NCBI GenBank assembly: GCA_021740825.1
Contig: JAIOZA010000010.1
Coordinates: forward strand, 20,933 to 84,932
Length of the DNA stretch: 64,000 nucleotides
Direction of reading: 5' to 3'
From: Bacteroidia bacterium
GTDB taxonomy: Bacteria > Bacteroidota > Bacteroidia > B-17B0 > Aurantibacillaceae
The notes under the pieces were generated by a model. That model ran no database searches and was not told the DNA's origin. It saw only the letters and a list, made by a program, of their open reading frames with translations. Shown here piece by piece: positions 27,483 to 37,566 of the stretch; within the stretch, counting starts at the first letter, position 1; every line of letters begins with the position of its first letter. The position numbers and the translations under genes are program-made.

Positions 27483-27512
27483 TTTGCTATCACAAGCAAA
27501 TCCTTATCTTTG
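27483..27512 (+). promoter_or_regulatory. truA promoter (TTTG - 18 bp - TATCTTTG), near-leaderless
   Basis: TTTG at 27483-27486 and TATCTTTG at 27505-27512 match both parts of the Bacteroidota consensus. Only four bases (CAAA) separate the -7 box from the truA ATG. This fixes the start at 27517, because an upstream start at 27484 would lie inside the promoter. Confidence 0.7.
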
Positions 27513-27516
27513 CAAA

Positions 27517-28281
27517 ATGCCGCGTTACTTTATTCAGTTAGCCTATAATGGTACCAATTTTAATGGTTGGCAAATACAGGATAATACCCCAAATACGGTG
27601 CAGCAAATTTTACAAGATAAATTATCCATGATTTTATCTGAAACCATTAAAGTGGTTGGTTGCGGCAGAACGGATACGGGTGTACATGCTAAAGATTATT
27701 ATGCTCATTTTGATTCAGAGCAATTAGATTTACACCAAGAAGGGACTAATTATGTTTACAAGCTAAATAAAGTGCTGCCGTACGATATAGCTATAAAAAA
27801 AATGTATTTAGTAAAAGATGAAGCAAATGCCAGATTTGATGCAGAGTTTAGAACTTATGACTATTATCTTCACTCTATTAAAAATCCATTTTTAACGCAT
27901 AGTTCATTATTCCATTTTGGAGAAATAAATTATGAAGCTATGAACGAAGCTGCTGCCCATTTATTAGTAGTAGATGATTTTACAAGTTTTAGTAAAGTAA
28001 ATACACAAACAAAAACAAATAACTGTAAGGTGGTTTTTGCACAATGGACTAAACTAACAGACACCGAATTTGTTTTTAAAATTACAGCTAATCGTTTTTT
28101 GCAAAATATGGTGCGCGCTATTGTAGGCACATTATTGCAAGTAGGAAAAGGTAAAATGAGTTTACAAGAATTTAAAACAATCATCCAAAATAAAAATCGT
28201 TCCGATGCAGGTATGTCAGTTGCTGGTCACGCTTTGTATTTAACAAATGTGCAATATCCCGAAACTATTTTTAATGACTAA
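27517..28281 (+). CDS. truA: tRNA pseudouridine(38-40) synthase TruA
   Basis: From the ATG at 27517 the protein has 254 residues and begins MPRYFIQLAYNGTNFNGWQ, as TruA enzymes do. The catalytic Asp53 lies in GCGRTDTGVHA. FRTYDYYLHS and RFLQNMVRAIVGTLLQVGKG match the conserved core. It isomerises uridines 38-40 in the anticodon stem of many tRNAs. Its last eight bases overlap the start of the ABC exporter gene (ATGACTAA), so translation is probably coupled. Confidence 0.95.
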   Translation: MPRYFIQLAYNGTNFNGWQIQDNTPNTVQQILQDKLSMILSETIKVVGCGRTDTGVHAKDYYAHFDSEQLDLHQEGTNYVYKLNKVLPYDIAIKKMYLVKDEANARFDAEFRTYDYYLHSIKNPFLTHSSLFHFGEINYEAMNEAAAHLLVVDDFTSFSKVNTQTKTNNCKVVFAQWTKLTDTEFVFKITANRFLQNMVRAIVGTLLQVGKGKMSLQEFKTIIQNKNRSDAGMSVAGHALYLTNVQYPETIFND

Positions 28282-30100
28282 AAACGCATCACAAAATAAA
28301 TTTAGTTTTACATTATTAAAACGAATTTTAACGTATAGTAAACCGTATAAAAAATTATTTTTTTTAGCTGTAACACTTACCCTTCTTTTAGCTTCATTAG
28401 CTATTGTGAGGCCGCTTTTAATTAATGAGATGCTCAATGGAATTGGTGCCGTTAATCCATTGGATGATGGTTACATGAATCCTGATGATAAAATCAGTTT
28501 TTTAAATAAAATGGGATTGTCATTAATTGCTGTTCTTTTATTAGAAGCTTTATTGCAATTTACAAATATTTATGTAACTAATTTATTGGGACAAAATATT
28601 GTAAAAGATTTGCGACTGCAGGTTTACAGTCATATTTTAAAATTAAAGAATACCTATTTTGATAATACTCCGGTTGGCACTTTAGTAACCAGAGCAATTT
28701 CGGATATTGAAAGTTTAAGTGATGTATTTTCTCAGGGCTTTATTGTTATTTGCGGCGATATTTTAATGCTTATTATTTTTTTAACTGCCATGTTAATGAA
28801 AAATTGGGCCGTGGCTTTAGTTACTTTAAGTACTATTCCATTACTATTAATTGCAACTAATTTATTTAAAAATGGCATAAAAACAACCTTTACCGAAGTG
28901 CGAAATGCGGTGGCCTCTTTAAATGCTTTTACAAACGAACATATCTCGGGTATGCGAATTGTGCAGTTGTTTAACCGCGAAAAAATTGAATATGAAAAAT
29001 TTAAGGAAATTAATGAAAAGCACCGAGATGCAAATATCAAGTCAATCTGGTATTATTCAGTATTTTTTCCGGTGGTCGAAATCTTATCAGCGGTTTCAGT
29101 GGCATTATTTATTTGGTTTGCCGGATTAAAAGCTAATGCGTTCAATCTTAAGTTAGGCGATATTACTTTTTTTATCATGATGATAAACATGGTGTTTAGG
29201 CCAATTCGTATGTTAGCAGACAGATTAAATACTTTACAAATGGGTGTGGTAGCATCTGAACGTGTTTTTAAAGTAATTGATACGAATGAAATTATTTCTG
29301 AAACGGGAACAATTTCAGCTACCCATATTAAAGGTAAAGTTGAATTTAAGGATGTTTGGTTTGCATATAAAGATGATGATTATGTTATTAAAGGAATTTC
29401 CTTTATCATCAATCAAGGAGAAACTGCTGCTATTATTGGAGCAACCGGAGCTGGTAAATCAAGTATCCTTAATTTATTGAGTCGTTTTTACGAAATATCA
29501 GCTACACCAATAAATAAAGATAAATTACATGCAAAAGATAATATATATAAAGGGAAAATTTTGATTGATGATGTAATCATCTCCGAATATAAACTTAACG
29601 AGTTGCGAGAATCTATTGGTGTTGTGTTGCAAGATGTATTTTTATTTAGTGACAGCATTATAAATAACATTACGTTGCAAAATCCATTAATAACTGAAGA
29701 GCAAGTAATTACTGCTTCTAAAAATATTGGTGTGCACGATTTTATTATGAGTTTACCTAGTGGTTACCATTATAATGTTAAGGAACGCGGCACTATGCTG
29801 TCGGCCGGACAAAGGCAGCTTGTAGCTTTTGTAAGAGCTTACGTATATAATCCGCCCATCTTTATTTTAGATGAAGCAACATCTTCCATCGATTTAGAAA
29901 CTGAAAAATTAATTCAAAAAGCGTCTATCGAATTAGCTAAAAATAGAACTTCCATTATCATTGCGCATCGGTTATCAACCATTCATCATGCCGATAGAAT
30001 TATAGTAATGGATAAAGGTGAAATTATTGAACAAGGTGAAACAAAATACCTTGCACAAAAAATAGATGGAGTTTATAAAAAAATGCTCGAATTCAACTAG
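28274..30100 (+). CDS. MsbA-like ABC exporter (fused TMD-NBD)
   Basis: The 608-residue protein has a six-helix membrane domain in residues 1-330 and an ATPase domain after about 350. The ATPase shows Walker A GATGAGKSS, signature LSAGQRQLVAF and Walker B IFILDEATSS followed by the switch histidine in IIAHRLSTIHHADR. This is the half-transporter layout of lipid and drug exporters such as MsbA. The substrate is not determinable. The ATG at 28274 is preferred over the open frame's first Met because it overlaps the truA stop by eight bases. NBD spacing is normal, in contrast to the ATPase-less fusion at 15432. Confidence 0.9.
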   Translation: MTKNASQNKFSFTLLKRILTYSKPYKKLFFLAVTLTLLLASLAIVRPLLINEMLNGIGAVNPLDDGYMNPDDKISFLNKMGLSLIAVLLLEALLQFTNIYVTNLLGQNIVKDLRLQVYSHILKLKNTYFDNTPVGTLVTRAISDIESLSDVFSQGFIVICGDILMLIIFLTAMLMKNWAVALVTLSTIPLLLIATNLFKNGIKTTFTEVRNAVASLNAFTNEHISGMRIVQLFNREKIEYEKFKEINEKHRDANIKSIWYYSVFFPVVEILSAVSVALFIWFAGLKANAFNLKLGDITFFIMMINMVFRPIRMLADRLNTLQMGVVASERVFKVIDTNEIISETGTISATHIKGKVEFKDVWFAYKDDDYVIKGISFIINQGETAAIIGATGAGKSSILNLLSRFYEISATPINKDKLHAKDNIYKGKILIDDVIISEYKLNELRESIGVVLQDVFLFSDSIINNITLQNPLITEEQVITASKNIGVHDFIMSLPSGYHYNVKERGTMLSAGQRQLVAFVRAYVYNPPIFILDEATSSIDLETEKLIQKASIELAKNRTSIIIAHRLSTIHHADRIIVMDKGEIIEQGETKYLAQKIDGVYKKMLEFN

Positions 30101-30136
30101 CTTATTTTAATTTAAACGTTATTTGTAGTTAATAGA

Positions 30137-30634
30137 ATGAAACATATTTTACTAATATCAGATACGCACAGTCATTTAGATGATTTACTCATAAAGCACA
30201 TTCAATTGGCTGATGAGGTTTGGCACGCTGGAGATATTGGTAATAGTGAGTTAACAGATGCTATCAAAAAACTAAAACCATTAAAAGCCGTTTATGGTAA
30301 TATTGACGATCATCAAGTAAGAAAAGAGTTTCCTAAAAATTTAATTTTTTGTTGCGAAGAGGTTAAAGTTTATATGACTCATATTTGCGGACAACCAGCT
30401 AAATACATCAAAGAAGTAAATGATTTACTGATAGCAGAAAAACCTAAATTATTTATTTGCGGCCATTCGCATATTTTAAAAGTAATGTATCAAAAACAAT
30501 ATAATGTGTTACATTTAAACCCAGGAGCCTGCGGCAAGCATGGTTTTCATCAAATTAAAACAGTGTTGCGCTTTGTAATTGATAACGACCAAATAAAAGA
30601 TTTAGCAATTATTGAATTAGGAAATAGAGCTTAA
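30137..30634 (+). CDS. YfcE/MJ0936-type metallophosphoesterase
   Basis: The 165-residue protein has the calcineurin-like metal motifs in order: ISDTHSH at residues 7-13, WHAGDIGN near 30, YGNIDDH near 56, THICG near 79 and CGHSHI near 113. This small family uses two metals to hydrolyse phosphodiesters; the physiological substrate is usually unknown. It lies 36 bp after the ABC exporter and is probably the last gene of the truA transcript. Confidence 0.9.
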   Translation: MKHILLISDTHSHLDDLLIKHIQLADEVWHAGDIGNSELTDAIKKLKPLKAVYGNIDDHQVRKEFPKNLIFCCEEVKVYMTHICGQPAKYIKEVNDLLIAEKPKLFICGHSHILKVMYQKQYNVLHLNPGACGKHGFHQIKTVLRFVIDNDQIKDLAIIELGNRA

Positions 30635-30728
30635 TTTTTTTTCATAAATGTAATAGTAGTTCGATTCATTATTTTTGAATGGGATTTTTTAATTATTAAA
30701 ATTGAGTGAGCAATCACTTCTACCATTT

Positions 30729-30824
30729 ATAAGTAATAGATAGTCCAAGCAGTTAGTCACCCTGAACTTGATTCAGGGTCTCTGAGATGCTGAATCAAGT
30801 TCAGCATGACCAACATAATTGGAC
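30729..30824 (+). repeat. MITE-like double-hairpin repeat, copy B
   Basis: The 96-bp core is about 90/96 identical to the reverse complement of 20789-20884. It has the same paired hairpins CCCTGAA-CTTGA-TTCAGGG and ATGCTGAA-TCAAG-TTCAGCAT. Flanks reach TACCATTTAT at 30721 and TATTTGGTA at 30839-30847. I see nothing else in the 316-bp gap around it. Confidence 0.7.
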
Positions 30825-30950
30825 CATGTAATAAATGTATTTGGTATTATTTTTTTATTTAGCAAAAATATATTTTGAAACATTTTTAAAAATGTAGTGA
30901 TGAAAGAAATGCTAATACTAAAAGGAGGCGCTTAATTATAGGTTTTTAAC

Positions 30951-31544
30951 TTATAATTTTATAAATTTCCCAAAGATGTTCTTGCCAATTTTGGGTTCTA
31001 TTTCAAAATATAATATTCCGCTTTGCAAAGCTGTAATATCTTCATTATATAAGCCGTTTTCGTTAGGGGAAAATTCCCTCACTAACTCCCCAAATTGATT
31101 ATAAATTTTAAGTTTACTGTTTGTGTAAGAGCTTAATAGAAGTAAATTTTGATTAATTGGATTATTAAATAGTATATAACCTTTTTCAGAAACATCAATA
31201 AATACTAGAGAGGAAATTGTTGAGTAATCTGCCGGAGGAATTAATACTCTATAATAATTTCTTTTGTTTTTAAGAGGAGTCTCATGAGAATATGAAATGC
31301 TTTGAGGTTTAGTTAATTCGCCACAAATTCCTGAAAAATCATACAGTAATTCAAAGTTTAAGGAGTCTATTGAATGTTCAATTTTATAACCTGAACAAGC
31401 ATTTCCCGCTGTTATTATAAAGTTAACAATAACACTTTGTTTGTATTGCGTTGCTGATAGTTCTTGTATTCTAGATTGAGCCAAAGAATATTTGGAAATT
31501 AGAATTAGAAAACTGAGAGCAATTATTTTATTTACAAAATTCAT
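30951..31544 (-). CDS. Small secreted protein with T9SS type A sorting domain
   Basis: The 197-residue protein starts with a signal peptide (cleavage after SLAQ, residue 22). A fibronectin-like region of about 95 residues follows, with YKIEHSIDSLNFELL and NYYRVLIPPADYS. The C-terminal 70 residues (LFNNPINQNLLLLSS, YNQFGELVREFS, LQSGILYFEIE, GKFIKL) fit a T9SS type A sorting domain. It is therefore predicted to be exported to the surface or outside. Without an enzymatic domain its function is unknown. Confidence 0.75.
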   Translation of the reverse strand: MNFVNKIIALSFLILISKYSLAQSRIQELSATQYKQSVIVNFIITAGNACSGYKIEHSIDSLNFELLYDFSGICGELTKPQSISYSHETPLKNKRNYYRVLIPPADYSTISSLVFIDVSEKGYILFNNPINQNLLLLSSYTNSKLKIYNQFGELVREFSPNENGLYNEDITALQSGILYFEIEPKIGKNIFGKFIKL

Positions 31545-31662
31545 ATATTAACTTATTGTAAAGATAAGAAGTTTGATTTAGTATTTTTATTTAGCAAGTA
31601 TTAATTTATCTATTTTTATAAAGTGTTTTTGTATCTTTAATAATTATAAACCTTTGTAAAAA

Positions 31663-32652
31663 ATGAGTAAAAGAGTTGTTATAATTATTATTATCTGTTT
31701 AGGATTTATTTTGTTTCTCCCAAAAGAATCTTCTCAATCATGGGGATTTTATGGCCATAAACGCATTAATCGGATGGCTGTGTTTACGTTGCCGCCCGAA
31801 ATGGTAACCTTTTATAAAAAACATATTGAGTTTGTTACCAATCATGCTGTTGATCCCGACAAGAGACGTTATGGAGTAGAGGGGGAGGCGCCACGGCATT
31901 ACATTGATATTGATCATTATGGCGAACAAGCATTTGATAGTGTGCCAAAATTTTGGAAAGCGGCTATTGCAAAATATACCGAAGATACTCTAATGGCTTA
32001 TGGTATTGTGCCATGGCAAATAGAAAAACATTATTACAAATTGCTAAACGCATTTAAGGATGAAAATTTAGATAGAATTTTAAATTACAGTGCCGATTTA
32101 GGACACTACATTGCAGATGCGCATGTGCCATTGCATACAACCGAAAATTATAATGGACAATTAACGGGGCAAAGAGGTATTCATGGGTTTTGGGAAAGTA
32201 GAATTCCTGAATTAAAAGCGGAGGACTATGATTATTTTGTTGGAAGAGCAAAGTATGTTGATTCTCCATTAAAGTCAGCTTGGAAAGTAGTTTACGATAG
32301 CCACATGGCAGTGGATAGTGTTTTAAAATTTGAAGCACTGTTAAATAAATCATTTCCGCAAGATCAAAAATATGCATTTGAAAACAGAGGAAGCTTAATG
32401 GCAAAAGTTTATTCGGTGGAATATACAAACCGTTATGATTTAATGATTAAAGGTCAGGTAGAGCGTAGGATGCGTGAAAGTATTATTATGGTAGGCAGTT
32501 TATGGTATACCGCTTGGGTAAATGCAGGTAAACCAAATTTAGATAAGTTGGGACAGAATGATATTAGTGATTCTTTAAAATTACAAATGCAAAAAGAAGA
32601 AGAATTGTATTTATTGCAAAAAATAAAAAATGCCAAAGGGCATGAAGATTAA
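31663..32652 (+). CDS. Secreted zinc-dependent phospholipase C / S1-P1 nuclease-fold protein
   Basis: The 329-residue protein has a signal peptide; cleavage after residue 26 would leave Trp27 (WGFYGHKRINRMAV) as the new N-terminus. In P1 nuclease and zinc phospholipase C the N-terminal Trp and early His bind the zinc cluster. Other likely ligands are in RHYIDIDHYG, LGHYIADAHVPLHTTENYNG and GIHGFWESRIPEL. The substrate, phospholipid or nucleic acid, cannot be told from sequence. A strong shared terminator separates it from ssb. Confidence 0.82.
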   Translation: MSKRVVIIIIICLGFILFLPKESSQSWGFYGHKRINRMAVFTLPPEMVTFYKKHIEFVTNHAVDPDKRRYGVEGEAPRHYIDIDHYGEQAFDSVPKFWKAAIAKYTEDTLMAYGIVPWQIEKHYYKLLNAFKDENLDRILNYSADLGHYIADAHVPLHTTENYNGQLTGQRGIHGFWESRIPELKAEDYDYFVGRAKYVDSPLKSAWKVVYDSHMAVDSVLKFEALLNKSFPQDQKYAFENRGSLMAKVYSVEYTNRYDLMIKGQVERRMRESIIMVGSLWYTAWVNAGKPNLDKLGQNDISDSLKLQMQKEEELYLLQKIKNAKGHED

Positions 32653-32655
32653 AAT

Positions 32656-32686
32656 AAAAAACGCCCACTAATTAAGTGAGCGTTTT
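32656..32686. terminator. Bidirectional terminator between the phospholipase-like gene and ssb
   Basis: AAAACGC at 32658-32664 pairs with GCGTTTT at 32680-32686, and CACT with AGTG inside. It has A/T tracts on both sides and lies between two convergent stops. Confidence 0.75.
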
Positions 32687-32708
32687 ATAATTAAATCGGG
32701 TTTTAAAA

Positions 32709-33053
32709 CTATGATACTTTTTTTCCTAACATAATAAATTCATTCACTTCAATATCGGTTACATATCGCTTTACGCCATCTTTATCTGTATAATTATTGT
32801 TTCTCAATTTACCATCAATTGCAATTTCACTACCTTTTTGTAAAAATTTTTCTGCAATTTCGGCGTTGGCACCCCAAGCCGTTAAATTATGCCAAGTGGT
32901 TTCTGTTATTTTTTCACCTTTTTGATTTTTGTAAGTTTCGTTAGTTGCTATCACTAATTTTGCTACTTTTTTTCCACCTGCTAAAGTTTTTACTTCTGGA
33001 GCAGTTCCTAAATTACCAATTAATTGTACGCGGTTTCTTAATGTGTTCATCAT
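32709..33053 (-). CDS. ssb: Short single-stranded DNA-binding protein
   Basis: The 114-residue protein is a full SSB OB-fold: NRVQLIGNLGTAPEVKTLAGG, ETTWHNLTAWGANAEIAEKFL, GSEIAIDGKLRNNNYTDKDGV. It stops at GKKVS, so the disordered linker and acidic DDDIPF-type tip that recruits partner proteins are absent. Such tail-less SSBs occur in Bacteroidota and may be paralogues of the main SSB. It is divergent from the LexA-like repressor gene. The second ATG, one codon later, could also be the start. Confidence 0.92.
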   Translation of the reverse strand: MMNTLRNRVQLIGNLGTAPEVKTLAGGKKVAKLVIATNETYKNQKGEKITETTWHNLTAWGANAEIAEKFLQKGSEIAIDGKLRNNNYTDKDGVKRYVTDIEVNEFIMLGKKVS

Positions 33054-33135
33054 GTTTTCTTTTTTTTAAATTATTATTACTTTCTATAAATTATGCCGTT
33101 TTGATTTTTTGAAGCGCTTCATCATTTCGACGACA

Positions 33136-33143
33136 CAAAGGTA
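33136..33143 (-). promoter_or_regulatory. -7 promoter element (TACCTTTG) for ssb
   Basis: On the minus strand TACCTTTG fits TAnnTTTG, 82 bp upstream of the ATG. The rest of the 323-bp ssb/repressor spacer holds an A/T-rich stretch with two TAGTCGTTT direct repeats (33172 and 33202) and the repressor promoter. Confidence 0.45.
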
Positions 33144-33316
33144 AATGCAACACAAATAAAGATTCGGTTAATAGTCGTTTAAATTCGTATATAACTAATT
33201 GTAGTCGTTTGTTGTCGAAAAATCACTTCTTTTAAATCAATAAACGTATAGCATTTTTAGATGGTTTATTTAAAGTTTTAAATAACGGATATCAATAAAA
33301 AAATTAACAAAAATAA

Positions 33317-33349
33317 TTTGGTAATTTACTACCTAATATAGTATATTAG
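33317..33349 (+). promoter_or_regulatory. Promoter of the XRE-S24 repressor gene
   Basis: TTTG at 33317-33320 is followed after 21 bp by TATATTAG at 33342-33349, a fair fit to TTTG/TAnnTTTG. The -7 box is one arm of a separate palindrome, CTAATATAGTATATTAG (33333-33349). The SOS-like box begins on the very next base. Confidence 0.5.
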
Positions 33350-33366
33350 TGCTACAATTTATAGCA
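33350..33366 (+). promoter_or_regulatory. Candidate SOS-like operator of the repressor gene (autoregulation)
   Basis: TGCTACAATTTATAGCA lies 10 bp before the ATG, over the expected transcription start. It is identical, in the same orientation relative to transcription, to the box upstream of recA. Confidence 0.7.
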
Positions 33367-33376
33367 ATTAAATATC

Positions 33377-34159
33377 ATGAGTAAAATTTTTAGTAATTTA
33401 AAATTTTTGCGATTACAAAAAGGCTTGTCGCAAGAGCAGTTAGCCGAAAATTTAGGAATCACGCGTTCTCGTTTAGGTGCCTACGAAGAAAATAGAAATG
33501 AACCCTCTATTGATTTACTAATAGCCATTTCTGATTTTTTTCATGTAGCAGTTGATGCTTTAGTGCGTGGCGATTTAACCAAAACAACATTAGACGGATT
33601 AATGAAAATTGGAAAAAACCGTATGTTGTTTCCGGTTTTAATTGATGATGATGGTAGAGATATGGTAGAACTGGTTCCTTTAAAAGCAAGTGCCGGATAT
33701 TTAAAAGGGTACGCTGATCCTGATTACATGGAGCGTTTACCTCGCATGAAATTGCCATTTTTGCCTTCCGGTAAACATCGTGCTTTTCCAATTAAAGGGG
33801 ATAGTATGCCTCCAATTAAAGAAGGTTCTTTTGTAGTTGCAAAATACTTAGATAGATTGGAAGATGTTAAAAACGGACACACCTACATTGTAGTTACTAA
33901 AGATGATGGATTATCTTACAAACGTATTTTTAACTTAAATACAAAAAAAGGTTTTTTAGAATGTCATTCTGATAATAAAATGTATCAACCTTATAATGTA
34001 AACTTAAAAGATATTGTAGAACTTTGGGAATACACCTGCTGCATTAATATGACGGATTATAAGGAAGAAGAATTAAACGTTGGTAGCATTATGAATATGC
34101 TTAGAAACCTACAAGTAGAAATGGAAGTAATAAAAAAACAAGGCAAAAAACTTAATTAA
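33377..34159 (+). CDS. LexA-like XRE-S24 self-cleaving transcriptional repressor
   Basis: The 260-residue protein has an XRE helix-turn-helix at about 7-60 (LRLQKGLSQEQLAENLGITR) and an S24 peptidase domain. Expected LexA/CI features are present in order: a cleavable Ala106-Gly107 in KASAGYLKG, nucleophile Ser143 in KGDSMPPI and general-base Lys182 in LSYKRIF. Spacing is close to that in LexA. A coiled C-terminal extension of about 35 residues (GSIMNMLRNLQVEMEVIKK) is additional. Family knowledge predicts RecA-stimulated autocleavage and derepression. Its own promoter and that of recA share the same 17-bp palindrome, so it is proposed as the SOS-like regulator here. Phage-type repressor is the alternative, but no phage genes surround it. 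Confidence 0.9.
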   Translation: MSKIFSNLKFLRLQKGLSQEQLAENLGITRSRLGAYEENRNEPSIDLLIAISDFFHVAVDALVRGDLTKTTLDGLMKIGKNRMLFPVLIDDDGRDMVELVPLKASAGYLKGYADPDYMERLPRMKLPFLPSGKHRAFPIKGDSMPPIKEGSFVVAKYLDRLEDVKNGHTYIVVTKDDGLSYKRIFNLNTKKGFLECHSDNKMYQPYNVNLKDIVELWEYTCCINMTDYKEEELNVGSIMNMLRNLQVEMEVIKKQGKKLN

Positions 34160-34380
34160 GGTTTGCTATGTAGTAACATAATAAACTTATTATTATTGAA
34201 TTAAGTTTTTGTTTTTATGCGCAACTTTTTGTGTTTTAATTTGTAGTTATGCCCGGTGCTATTGAATGAGAAATTAATACTCTTTTTAATTCACTATTCA
34301 ATTGACTCACTGACTTAAATTGTTATCTTTATTAAGATATAATTTGACTGAATCAGTTAAGTTATCATTATTAAAACATC

Positions 34381-34920
34381 ATGAGAATTAATAAAATTAA
34401 AATTGGTCTTTTTTGCATTTTAAGTTCATTTGCAATAATTAGCTTGACGTGTAAAAATAAAAAGCCCGTAAGAAAATTAATCGGTGAATGGGAAGTGATA
34501 AATTCAACATTAACTTTAAAAAGTTCAAATGCCGTCTTAAATTATGAAGCAAAATTAGGTAACATTTCCTTATTTAAATGTAAAAGCGACTTAAATTACA
34601 ATGAAGGTAGTTGGAGTTTTATAAATTTTCCTGACTCCATTATTCCTTCTTCTGGTAATCTTTTATGGACAAGCACCGATAAGGATAATTACGTGAAAAT
34701 TCCTTGGAACATGCATCTTATTTTTTCAAGGGAAGCTACTAAAGGTGATCCAAATCGAGGAGGTGATTATTTCAATTGTTATCAAGGATATTTTAATGTC
34801 ACGGAAATAAAAAAGAAAAAGCATTACTTGATTGAAGGAGATATTTTTAAAACAATGAATGATCCAAATAAACTGGACTATCCTATTTACAAGTGGTTTT
34901 TTGAACTTAAAGAAAAATAA
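34381..34920 (+). CDS. Hypothetical lipocalin-like lipoprotein
   Basis: The 179-residue protein has a lipoprotein signal with Cys24 (SLTC). It is followed by RKLIGEWEVINSTLTL, the opening strand pattern of small lipocalin-like Bacteroidota lipoproteins. Beta-rich sequence follows with W-S-F and YFNVTEIKKKKHYLIEGD. No catalytic motif is visible. It stands alone, with 221 bp upstream and 281 bp downstream in which I see only A/T-rich sequence. Function unknown. Confidence 0.68.
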   Translation: MRINKIKIGLFCILSSFAIISLTCKNKKPVRKLIGEWEVINSTLTLKSSNAVLNYEAKLGNISLFKCKSDLNYNEGSWSFINFPDSIIPSSGNLLWTSTDKDNYVKIPWNMHLIFSREATKGDPNRGGDYFNCYQGYFNVTEIKKKKHYLIEGDIFKTMNDPNKLDYPIYKWFFELKEK

Positions 34921-35180
34921 CTTAAGAATAGCATGGTTTTGTTGGTATAGAAAAAAAAAACATCAGGTATAAGAGCCTTAAAACTTATGCGAGCGAGATC
35001 AAAATGTAAGCTTCTATTTTTTTGAGACCATTTAAAAATTAATTCTGTAACATCTAAGGATGATGCCTATCATTTTTATAGCAATAATTTGAATTTACTT
35101 TTAATAAAAATTTGGGTTGTTGTGAACAAAATTCTTATACACTTGTTCTTAAAATATATCTTTTTAAAATTCAAGATTAA

Positions 35181-37484
<2,304 letters not shown>

Positions 37485-37566
37485 AATAATAGGTTACAAT
37501 TGCAAGTCAAATTATTACTTAAGGTTTGGTGCAAGAAGCGCTTAATTGATATGATTGGATTAAAAA

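Noticed and set aside
27486..27500. TTGCTATCACAAGCAA-like palindrome at the truA promoter as a fourth SOS-like box
   Set aside because: Spacing and inner bases differ from the consensus, and it merely overlaps the -33 TTTG element.
30635..30700. GTTCGATTC word resembling a tRNA T-loop
   Set aside because: No acceptor, D or anticodon stems can be folded around it; no tRNA was found elsewhere in the window.
33507..33791. 94-codon minus-strand frame within the XRE-S24 gene
   Set aside because: It is antisense to a fully supported gene and its His/Leu-rich translation has no recognisable features.
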